27,859 nt of DNA from IMG/VR virus record IMGVR_UViG_3300045051_001110, positions 1 through 27,859 of that record. One strand, 5' to 3'. Below the pieces are notes generated by a model that saw nothing but the letters and a program-made list of their open reading frames with translations, was not told the origin of the DNA and made no database searches. Source of the DNA: a virus. Positions 1-6,105 of this stretch are shown here, piece after piece. The translations under genes were made by a program, and so were the position numbers. The first letter of the stretch is position 1; every line of letters begins with the position of its first letter.

Positions 1-93
1 TGGGCCCCCGTGGTGATCAAAGGCCACGACATCCGCATGGATGCGCCGGCCAAGGTGGTGGATTTCCGGCGGGCGGCAGGGGGTGACGAATGA
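1..93 (+). CDS. C-terminal fragment of an unknown protein
   Basis: An open frame enters from the left edge in frame 1 and stops with TGA at 91-93, giving the last 30 residues of a protein that begins outside the window. The tail is basic and Ala/Gly-rich and ends in GGDE. Its stop overlaps the ATG of the next gene (ATGA), so the two are probably co-transcribed and translationally coupled. Too little is visible to assign a function. Confidence 0.6.
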   Translation, partial: WAPVVIKGHDIRMDAPAKVVDFRRAAGGDE

Positions 94-452
94 GCTCCAA
101 CTGGAAGGGCTGGTCCAGTCGGGAGGATCTTCCTCCTGATCTGCGTGCCGTGATCCGCCAAGGGGAACTCGTCCCCATGCTGGACCCCCGGGAGGCCGCG
201 ACCATGCAGCGGACGGTCCTAGAGACCTTCGCGGAAGTAGTGGACACCTTTCTTGAGGAGGCGCAATTGCGCTGGACGATAGACCACCTGCATCGTTCCC
301 GCCCCAACATGCCCATGGAGGCCGTTTTCATGGCCATCAGCCTGGAGGATTCCGTGAGTGTGCCGAGGTTGCGAACGATCTGGTACACCGACCGCCGCAA
401 GGCCCGGTTGAAGGAGATTCTTCGCGAGAAACTCAAAGGGGCTCAGGCATGA
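90..452 (+). CDS. Hypothetical phage protein, 120 aa
   Basis: I do not recognise this family. The start at 90 overlaps the previous stop (ATGA), and its own stop overlaps the next start at 449, so it sits inside a coupled operon. The protein is soluble and charged, with no signal peptide or membrane segment. The second half reads as helical, with a basic C-terminus rich in Lys and Arg. The position just before a minor structural gene suggests a small virion-assembly or late accessory protein, but that is inference from context only. Confidence 0.6.
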   Translation: MSSNWKGWSSREDLPPDLRAVIRQGELVPMLDPREAATMQRTVLETFAEVVDTFLEEAQLRWTIDHLHRSRPNMPMEAVFMAISLEDSVSVPRLRTIWYTDRRKARLKEILREKLKGAQA

Positions 453-1195
453 TCGCGCTCACGTGGGAAACGAAGGCCCTTCTCGCCAAACTGGAAGCGA
501 TCCGGGTGAAGGGAGTGAAATACGCCCTCTCCATGGCGATGACCTGGACCGCCAAAGATGCGAGCGCCGCCTTTGCGAAAGAGATCCTGCAGAAGGTGGA
601 TCGCCCGACGCCCATGACCCAGCGGGCCTCGCGGTTCAAGGCGGCAACCACCGACCGGACGGAATATGACGTGTTCGTTCAGGATGAAGCCAGCAAGGGC
701 AACCCACCGAGCAAATATCTAAAGGCCATGGTGCAGGGTGGCTACCGCGCGAACAAACGGGCTGAGAATCTGCTGCGTGCCAAGAACATCCTGCCCGGCG
801 GGTGGCAGATCGAACCCGGACAAGATGCGCCGCTGGACCAATACGGCAACCTGAAGGGCGGGGGGGCGAAATACGTGCAGATCCTCTCCGCCCTGCAGGC
901 CTTCAGGGAGACCGGACACACGATGAATCGCACGGCCGCCAGCACCAAGCGGAACGCGAAGACCCAGCGGGATTACTTCGTGCTCTACAGCATCAAGACG
1001 AAGACGCCCTTGGGGGTCTATACCCGCAAAGGCAAGCGCGGCATCGCCCAGATCTTGAAATTCACACCCAAGCGGGCGAAGTATGCGCAGAGCCTGCATT
1101 TCAGGGAAACCATTCAGCGCACCTTCACGGCCTTCTTTGAGGGGTATTTCCGGAAGGGCCTCCAGATCATGCTCGAGAAGGTGAAGTCGTGGTAG
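449..1195 (+). CDS. Putative minor tail / tail-completion protein (gpZ/HK97 gp10-like)
   Basis: 248 residues, ATG start overlapping the upstream stop. The N-terminus resembles tail-completion proteins of the gpZ/gp10 type: a long amphipathic helix with a run like ALSMAMTWTAKDASAAF. The middle holds a phage-type pattern, KYLKAMVQGGYRANKR, followed by DQYGNLKGGG and a helix around QILSAL. The C-terminal part is basic with a helix ending FRKGLQIMLEKV, which matches how gpZ-like proteins end. In that family the protein sits at the head-proximal end of the tail. In lambda, Z lies after FII, whereas here the gene lies upstream of cos and directly before a recombinase, so the family call is tentative. 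Its TAG overlaps the recombinase start by 7 bases. Confidence 0.4.
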   Translation: MIALTWETKALLAKLEAIRVKGVKYALSMAMTWTAKDASAAFAKEILQKVDRPTPMTQRASRFKAATTDRTEYDVFVQDEASKGNPPSKYLKAMVQGGYRANKRAENLLRAKNILPGGWQIEPGQDAPLDQYGNLKGGGAKYVQILSALQAFRETGHTMNRTAASTKRNAKTQRDYFVLYSIKTKTPLGVYTRKGKRGIAQILKFTPKRAKYAQSLHFRETIQRTFTAFFEGYFRKGLQIMLEKVKSW

Positions 1196-2328
1196 CGAGC
1201 TATCGAATCGGCGATATCACCATGATCCCGCGTGGTGGCCGCTGGCATTGCCGATTCCAGATCGGGAAGAAGCGCATTCCTCGCACCACCCGCGAACCAC
1301 TCAAGAACACGGCGAAGGCCGAGACTCGAGCCAGGGAGATCTATCAGGCGGCGCTGGCACGATCGCAGGGAAAGGAGCCATGCCCCACGCTACAGGACGC
1401 CTTCCGACTCTGGTGCGAACACCCCATGCATATCCTCCAGAAGAGCACCAGCCATGTCGAGAACATCGAGCGTTATGGTCGGTTGCACTTGGGCGCGTTG
1501 GCTGATCTCCGACTCTACGAACTCACGGACGCAGCTGTCGAGGACGAGCTCGGCCGTTTTCTACAGACCCATGCTGTGAGCACGGGGAACCAATGGCTCA
1601 CCTATATCCGAATCGTCTGCCGGTGGGGTATCAAGCGGAAGATGATCAACGCCATGCCCTTCGATGTCCCCGAAGCGAAGGTCAAGGAAAAACCCAAGAT
1701 CCTCATCCCCACCTCGAAAGCCTGTGATTGGCTGGATGAAGTGGAGGCGCTCACAGAGGGTGAACCGGCCATCGGGATGGTGCTCACGCTGGAGATCGGG
1801 CTGGGCCTGCGCGGCGTCGAGGCGCGAGAGGCGCGATGGGAATGGCTGGATTTGGAGCGAGGATATTATGTGCCGATGACCAAGGGAGGCGAGGCCTGGC
1901 CCCGTCCCGTTCCACCCTGGCTCTTAGATGTGCTGGCACCAGCTGCGAAGCCGAGCGGATGGATGATCCCGGCGGCCAATGGAAAACCCGTGGGCTACGG
2001 CAGGAGCAACCGGGTCTTCCATCTGGCTTGCGAAGCCATTGGCCTACCCAAGATGGTGCCGCATCGGTTGCGGGCGACCTATGCCACATGGCTGTTGGAG
2101 TCCGGGCACGCCACGATCAAGGAAATTCAGGTCGCGCTGGGGCACAAGGACATCAGGACCACAGCGATCTACTTGGGCTGTGACCTGGGCCGGATCGCCC
2201 AAGGCCAGCGCACCATGGCCGACAAGACCGGGCTGGGACGCAGGAAGGCGGGGGCCCGATGGCTGGAGCAGAACCGGCAGCAAGCGTCTCAAGAACCAGG
2301 GCTCAAATGTGGCTCAGAGGAGGGCTGA
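1189..2328 (+). CDS. Tyrosine recombinase, second integrase of the window
   Basis: 379 residues with a GTG start at 1189 overlapping the upstream gene; an in-frame ATG at 1222 is an alternative. The catalytic set of tyrosine recombinases is complete: Arg208 in LGLRGVEA, Lys232 in MTKGGE, His292 and Arg295 in PHRLRAT, His319 in LGHKDIRTT and nucleophile Tyr328 in AIYLG. An N-terminal basic segment (GRWHCRFQIGKKRIPRTT) looks like an arm or AP2-type DNA-binding domain, and residues about 65-160 form the core-binding helical domain. Such enzymes cut and rejoin DNA through a 3'-phosphotyrosine, catalysing integration, excision, dimer resolution or inversion. It is not beside a tRNA, but an inverted repeat of recombinase-core type lies 53 bases after its stop. 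It may be a second integrase, a resolvase or a relic of another element. Confidence 0.9.
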   Translation: MVASYRIGDITMIPRGGRWHCRFQIGKKRIPRTTREPLKNTAKAETRAREIYQAALARSQGKEPCPTLQDAFRLWCEHPMHILQKSTSHVENIERYGRLHLGALADLRLYELTDAAVEDELGRFLQTHAVSTGNQWLTYIRIVCRWGIKRKMINAMPFDVPEAKVKEKPKILIPTSKACDWLDEVEALTEGEPAIGMVLTLEIGLGLRGVEAREARWEWLDLERGYYVPMTKGGEAWPRPVPPWLLDVLAPAAKPSGWMIPAANGKPVGYGRSNRVFHLACEAIGLPKMVPHRLRATYATWLLESGHATIKEIQVALGHKDIRTTAIYLGCDLGRIAQGQRTMADKTGLGRRKAGARWLEQNRQQASQEPGLKCGSEEG

Positions 2329-2380
2329 GACATGCGTGGATACCCAGTCGTGAAATTATCCGGGGTAGTGCTGCGCAGAA

Positions 2381-2401
2381 AATATGCAGCGCGTGCATAT
2401 T
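2381..2401. repeat. Perfect inverted repeat, 8-bp arms and 5-bp spacer
   Basis: Arms AATATGCA and TGCATATT are separated by GCGCG, 53 bases after the stop of the tyrosine recombinase. Size and symmetry fit either a repressor operator or the core site of a tyrosine recombinase. There is no T-run, so it is not a standard terminator. Confidence 0.5.
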
Positions 2402-2471
2402 CACGAAATAGGCAGGTGTCGTGATGCGTCACACTCACAACTCAACGGGATGCACAAGTTGCCGCATATCA

Positions 2472-2503
2472 ACTCATATGAGTAAAAATGAAATTCATAT
2501 GAG
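2472..2503. repeat. Repeated CATATG palindromes upstream of cosN
   Basis: ACTCATATGAGT (2472-2483) is a perfect 12-bp palindrome. A second copy of the half TTCATATGAG lies at 2494-2503, with the CATATG cores 21 bp apart, which is two helical turns. The spacing suggests paired protein-binding sites, perhaps for terminase, an IHF-like bender or a repressor. The binding protein is unknown. Confidence 0.4.
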
Positions 2504-2523
2504 CGTTCGTGGGTCCTTCCCGG

Positions 2524-2548
2524 GGGGGTGGGCCTCGCGGGTAATTCG
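2524..2548 (+). other. cosN: Putative cosN packaging site
   Basis: The ten bases CCTCGCGGGT (2533-2542) are identical to the heart of lambda cosN, where they span the end of the 12-base cohesive overhang. Aligning on them, 2524-2535 corresponds to the lambda overhang with 8 of 12 matches, and TTCG follows the shared block in both. The site is about 60 bases before a lambda-type small terminase gene and 545 bases before a gpA-type large terminase, which is where cos should be. The inferred cut would leave 12-base 5' ends near 2523/2535. The identity comes from my recall of the lambda end sequence, and cleavage is not shown. Confidence 0.6.
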
Positions 2549-2607
2549 AACCCCGCAGGCGGGTGAATGTGATCATATTTTAGTCACTTTAGAATTGAGT
2601 TCGGGAA

Positions 2608-3084
2608 ATGATTAACAATTCAACACTCAAGGAGGTGGCGGAGTTCTTTGGGGTCACCGAAGTCAGCATCCGTAATTGGATGCGGGAAGACCCCCCCATG
2701 CCCTCGAGCGGATCGGGTCGAGGGCTCCGCTTCAACCTTCGGGACTGTTTTATGTGGTGGCGCACACGGGAATTCAAGGTTTACGAACGGGGCCTCGATC
2801 GGCGGGTGCCGGCTCTGGCCGAAAGCGAAGCACGGGATGCGGCGGCGACCGCCGCCCTGCGGGAATTCAAGCTCGCCGAGGCGAAGAAAACCCTGGTTGC
2901 CATCCCGGATGCAGAGGCGCGGCTTTCGAAATACATCACCCAATGCGCCACACAGCTGCGCGCCATCAAGAACCGGGTGCGTTCCAAGTACGGCGAAGAG
3001 CCGGCCGAGTTCGTCTCGGCGCTGATCGATCGTGCCATGCAAGACCTGGCCAACGGTGGTCGGGTGAAGGGCGGTGCGGCGTGA
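2608..3084 (+). CDS. Terminase small subunit (Nu1-like)
   Basis: 158 residues. An N-terminal winged helix-turn-helix of the Nu1 type is clear: LKEVAEFFGVTEVSIRNWM at about 7-25, then a Gly/Ser wing (SSGSGRG) and an aromatic strand around FMWW. Residues 60-110 are a charged helical linker rich in Ala, Glu and Lys, which fits dimerisation. The C-terminus would contact the large subunit. Nu1 proteins bind cosB and position the large subunit at cosN; the cosN-like site lies just upstream. The start is supported by the HTH beginning a few residues in, although the ribosome site before 2608 is weak. The stop overlaps the GTG of the large subunit (GTGA). Confidence 0.85.
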   Translation: MINNSTLKEVAEFFGVTEVSIRNWMREDPPMPSSGSGRGLRFNLRDCFMWWRTREFKVYERGLDRRVPALAESEARDAAATAALREFKLAEAKKTLVAIPDAEARLSKYITQCATQLRAIKNRVRSKYGEEPAEFVSALIDRAMQDLANGGRVKGGAA

Positions 3085-5018
3085 CCATCTTGACCGAGGA
3101 CTTTCGAACCCACCCAGAGGGATATCTCGCCCTTGAGGCAATGATCCTTCGAGCCAGTTCTCACTGGGCTCCTCCTCCGGCCACCCTGCCGAGCGAGTGG
3201 TGTCGGACGAACATGTGGGTATCCATGGGCTCACGGAAAGGCTTCCTGGTTCCGGATCCCTACCAGATCGAGATCATGGACGCCGTGGCGCGCCCAGGCG
3301 TCAAGAAGGTCACCTTCTGCAAGCCGGTGCAGATCGGGTACACCACCATCCTGCTCGCCATCCTCGGCTGGGCCATGGACCTGCACGGCCACCAGGTGCT
3401 GATGGTCCAGCCCAACCAGGAAACAGCGAAGAAGTTTATGAAGGATCGGGGGGAGCACCTCATCGACTACGCGCCAGGCTTGGCCTCCCGGCTCGTCAAG
3501 CACAGCAACTCCAGTTCCGGTTCCACGGTCCGCGACAAGTATTTCTCGAACGGCGCCGGCGTCTTTGTCGCTTCGGCTAAGGCGGACAAGGAACTCCGCA
3601 TGTTTTCCTCCAGCCTGATCCTGCTAGACGAGCGGAGTACCTACGAGGTCTCCATCGGCTCCCAGGGCGATCCGGCGAAGATCGCCGAGGCGCGCGGTGA
3701 GGTCTTCCAGGATCTGGTGGTGTTCCAGGGGTCCACCCTCGTGCACTCCCGCGGCCGGGATCCCATCGAACTGGACTACTTGGAGAGCTCCCAGGCGAAG
3801 TACCACATTCCTTGCCCCTTCTGCAACGGGCTGAGCACGCTGCCCTGGCGGGACGAGAAGGGCAACTACCGGCTGATCTATGACCTGGATGCCCATCGAA
3901 AGGTGATCCCTGAAAGCGTCCGTTACCTCTGCATCCACTGCGACCGGGAAATCTTCGAGGATAAAAAGGTCGCGATGGTTGATGTCGGGCAATGGATCCA
4001 TGCCCGTCCGGAGGTCACCACGCACCTCGGCTATCACATGACCTCTTTGATGTCCGTTGTGAAGCAAAACTGGCCCGAATTGGCCCAGCAATGGGTCGAT
4101 GCGAAGGACAATCGATCCTCTTTGAAGAGTTTTCTCACCCTCAAATTGGCCGAAAGTTGGATGGAGCCGGGCTCCCAGCTTGACGCCTCAACCCTCCAGG
4201 GCCGGGTGGATCCGTCTTTTCAGCGCCGCACAGTGCCCGATGGTGCCGGCGTGGTGGTGGCCTTCGTGGATGTCCAGGGCAGTTGGTTGGAAGGGTGCAT
4301 CTGGGCTTTCGGCGTCGGCATGGAATGCTGGCTCATCGACTGGTTCCGGGCGGATGGGGACACCTCCCGCCCCGAGGTCTATGAGGATGTCGATGCCTGG
4401 CTGCTGGAACCCCTCAAGCACATCAACGGTCGAACCGTGCCCCTTGACCTGGTCCTCTTCGACACCGGGTTCCGGCAAGGGGCAGTCTATGACTATGTCC
4501 TCCCCCGGCAGTCGGCGGCCCGGCGGGTCTTCGCGAGCAAGGGCACGGAACGGATCACCTCCCTGGGACTCGCCAGGGAGAGCACCAGCCGGAAGGGCAG
4601 GGCGCGCCTCTTCCTGATCGCCACCGACGCCACCAAGCACCAGGCCATGGGCCAACTGAACACCCTTCGGAAGGGACCGGGATATGTTCACCTGCCGGGA
4701 TGGGTCACCCCGGAATTTTTGAAGGGGCTCGCCTCCGAGCGGCACGAAGAGGTAGAGGATCCACGGGACCGCACCATCCGGGCCAAGTGGATCAAGATCG
4801 AGGACCGGAACGAGGTCTGGGATACCTTCGTGGGCGCGATCGCGGCCGTCTGGATCCTGCAGAACCTCTGGCCCCGGTCCAAGTACCGGGACCTGGGCAC
4901 CCTGGCCGCGGCCTTGGCCCTTCCGCCCGAGGGTGACACTGCCTCGCTGGCCGCCGCGAAGCCCTCAGCACAACCGACGAGAACCCTTCCGAGACCCAGT
5001 TCCCTCAGAGGCTGGTGA
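3081..5018 (+). CDS. Terminase large subunit (lambda gpA-like)
   Basis: 645 residues, close to the 641 of lambda gpA. The frame stays open further upstream, but GTG at 3081 overlaps the small-subunit stop and gives the family length, so I chose it. Visible features are the P-loop region of GpA type around PVQIGYTT (82-89), Walker B SLILLDE (178-184), a zinc-finger-like pair CPFC (245-248) and CIHC (284-287), and acidic residues of the C-terminal nuclease: Asp397 in VAFVDVQG, Asp461 in LVLFDTG and Asp581 in EVWDTFVGA. The protein nicks cos DNA and drives it into the prohead with ATP, docking on the portal. A Pro/Ala-rich tail (about 615-640) resembles the portal-binding end. No damage is seen. 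Confidence 0.95.
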   Translation: MTILTEDFRTHPEGYLALEAMILRASSHWAPPPATLPSEWCRTNMWVSMGSRKGFLVPDPYQIEIMDAVARPGVKKVTFCKPVQIGYTTILLAILGWAMDLHGHQVLMVQPNQETAKKFMKDRGEHLIDYAPGLASRLVKHSNSSSGSTVRDKYFSNGAGVFVASAKADKELRMFSSSLILLDERSTYEVSIGSQGDPAKIAEARGEVFQDLVVFQGSTLVHSRGRDPIELDYLESSQAKYHIPCPFCNGLSTLPWRDEKGNYRLIYDLDAHRKVIPESVRYLCIHCDREIFEDKKVAMVDVGQWIHARPEVTTHLGYHMTSLMSVVKQNWPELAQQWVDAKDNRSSLKSFLTLKLAESWMEPGSQLDASTLQGRVDPSFQRRTVPDGAGVVVAFVDVQGSWLEGCIWAFGVGMECWLIDWFRADGDTSRPEVYEDVDAWLLEPLKHINGRTVPLDLVLFDTGFRQGAVYDYVLPRQSAARRVFASKGTERITSLGLARESTSRKGRARLFLIATDATKHQAMGQLNTLRKGPGYVHLPGWVTPEFLKGLASERHEEVEDPRDRTIRAKWIKIEDRNEVWDTFVGAIAAVWILQNLWPRSKYRDLGTLAAALALPPEGDTASLAAAKPSAQPTRTLPRPSSLRGW

Positions 5019-5055
5019 GATCCGATAAACTATTCCCACAAAAATGGGGGTTCAA

Positions 5056-5319
5056 ATGATGGAAAAGATTGAACGCAGAAACGAGGATGGATCGCTATGG
5101 GTCGTGACTTTGAAACAGGATGAAGACTCTAGAATTATCAAAGCCAGTGCTCTTCGCGGCGGCGAATTCTGGATAGAGGAAACAGTCACGCTCGATCTCA
5201 TCGAAGACCCCGAGGGGTGCAAATATTGGTTAGAGCATCTGGAACACATCTATCAGAATGCCATGCTGAGTAGAGGTTCCAGACAGGCATGCGTGATTAA
5301 ACCGCGGAGAACGCCATGA
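5056..5319 (+). CDS. Hypothetical protein in an AT-rich insert, 87 aa
   Basis: Not a recognised family. ATG at 5056 is preferred over ATG 5044 because a GGGGG Shine-Dalgarno-like run ends five bases before it; ATG 5059 is also possible. The protein is acidic to neutral, with a beta-rich first half (SLWVVTLKQDED, EFWIEETVTLDLI) and a helix around YWLEHLEHIYQNAM. No membrane segment is present. Base composition is unlike its neighbours: I count about 47% GC in 5101-5160. It overlaps the next small gene (ATGA). It lies between terminase and the head genes, where phages often carry morons, so a lysogenic-conversion, exclusion or anti-defence role is possible but unproven. Confidence 0.65.
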   Translation: MMEKIERRNEDGSLWVVTLKQDEDSRIIKASALRGGEFWIEETVTLDLIEDPEGCKYWLEHLEHIYQNAMLSRGSRQACVIKPRRTP

Positions 5320-5474
5320 TTGAAATAAGGCCCAGCCACAAGCGGTTCTGGTGGCCACATCCTTATGCCCAAGAGGCTGGAATGCTTTGGGTGAAGTTGG
5401 TGGTGGGCTACCGATATTTCGTAGACGGTATTGAATGGTTTGGCCCATGCGGAATTGATGGTCCCAGAAGATAA
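5316..5474 (+). CDS. Small hypothetical protein, 52 aa, aromatic-rich
   Basis: ATG at 5316 overlaps the TGA of the upstream gene (ATGA) and the frame runs to TAA at 5472-5474. The 52 residues are rich in Trp, Tyr and Phe (KRFWWPHPY near the start, GYRYFVDGIEWFG near the end) and basic. No family is recognised and no clear transmembrane helix is present. The coupling to the upstream gene and the shared AT-rich composition suggest that the two form a cassette. The following 94 bases to the next gene are AT-rich and contain one copy of a 17-nt repeat. Confidence 0.5.
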   Translation: MIEIRPSHKRFWWPHPYAQEAGMLWVKLVVGYRYFVDGIEWFGPCGIDGPRR

Positions 5475-5520
5475 GGCGAGTAAAATCAAGGTCAATATAA
5501 ACAGCATTTAAATTTAATCT

Positions 5521-5537
5521 CGCCGAACGATACACCG
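5521..5537 (+). repeat. 17-nt direct repeat, copy 1
   Basis: CGCCGAACGATACACCG occurs here, 31 bases before the connector gene start, and again exactly at 23633-23649. In this copy the sequence continues into an imperfect palindrome centred on CACCGGTG (5533-5540). Both copies are intergenic and lead into a gene block, so a promoter, operator or antitermination role is plausible. Confidence 0.6.
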
Positions 5538-5568
5538 GTGATTCGGTTCCGGACTGACCCTCTGGAAT

Positions 5569-6105
5569 ATGGCCGAAACCACCGAACCGCTCAGCATCAT
5601 TGCCGGTGACACCCTCGCCTGGACGAAGTCCATCGAGGGATATTCTGCTGCCGATGGCTGGGTGCTGTCCTACATTCTGGTTTCGTCCGGGAAGACCACC
5701 CTCTCCATTGGTTCCACCGCCTCCGGATCCGACCATGCGGTGAGCGTCACCGCCGCGACGACCGCCGCCTATGTGCCCGGTGAATACCACTGGACCTCCA
5801 TGGTCACCAAGGCCGGGGAGCGGAAGACCATCGCCAGCGGCGTGCTAACCATCCTCCCCAACCCGGTCGTTGGCGCCACCTTCGACCCCCGCACCCACGC
5901 CGAGAAATGCCTAGCTGGTATCGAGGCCGTGCTTGAGGGTCGGGTGTCGGATGCCATGGTCGAGTATCAGATCAACAACCGAACGATCAAATACATCCCC
6001 CATGGCGAACTGATGCGGCTCCGCGCGCTATACCGGGCCGAAGTGCGACGCGAGCGAGGACAGTCCGCAGTCCGAATCATCCCTGTGAGGTTCGGTCATG
6101 TTTGA
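5569..6105 (+). CDS. Head-tail connector with C-terminal gpW-like domain
   Basis: 178 residues in two parts. Residues 1-100 are a Ser/Thr-rich beta domain (SIIAGDTLAWTKSI, then PGEYHWTSMVTKAGERK). Residues about 105-170 form a helix-hairpin-helix of the gpW type: HAEKCLAGIEAVLEGR, then a short strand pair with NRTIKYIPHGEL, then a basic helix RLRALYRAEVRRERG. Lambda gpW is about 68 residues and binds below the portal after packaging to stabilise DNA and recruit FII, so this looks like a gpW domain with an added N-terminal module. The position between terminase and portal is that of W. The ribosome site is weak. The stop overlaps the portal gene by 8 bases, suggesting coupling. Confidence 0.65.
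   Translation: MAETTEPLSIIAGDTLAWTKSIEGYSAADGWVLSYILVSSGKTTLSIGSTASGSDHAVSVTAATTAAYVPGEYHWTSMVTKAGERKTIASGVLTILPNPVVGATFDPRTHAEKCLAGIEAVLEGRVSDAMVEYQINNRTIKYIPHGELMRLRALYRAEVRRERGQSAVRIIPVRFGHV

Larger units (their letters stand above)
2329..2607 (+). other. Non-coding cos region between recombinase and terminase
   Basis: About 280 bases without a convincing gene, visibly AT-richer than the flanks. From left to right it holds an 8-bp inverted repeat (2381-2401), a 12-bp palindrome and a related half-palindrome 21 bp apart (2472-2503), and a cosN-like sequence (2524-2548). It then runs through GC-rich and AT-rich tracts to the small terminase start. In lambda-type phages the packaging site lies directly upstream of the small terminase gene, which fits. 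Confidence 0.6.

Noticed and set aside
2354-2370. Possible second att repeat: ATTATCCGGGGTAGTG against ATTATCGGGGTG at the right edge of the window
   Set aside because: Short and with gaps; no tRNA context and no matching flanks.
2536-2562. tRNA-like T-arm motif (TTCGAA with paired GCGGG/CCCGC)
   Set aside because: No anticodon arm, D arm or acceptor stem can be found on either side; the bases are explained by the cosN-like sequence and its small stem.
2421-2615. 64-residue open frame across the cos region
   Set aside because: It has no family features, spans the palindromes and the cosN-like site and overlaps the terminase start; composition is that of non-coding DNA.
2676-3080. Longer version of the large terminase gene
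   Set aside because: The frame is open, but it would overlap the small subunit for its full length. GTG 3081 gives the lambda-like length and a coupled start.
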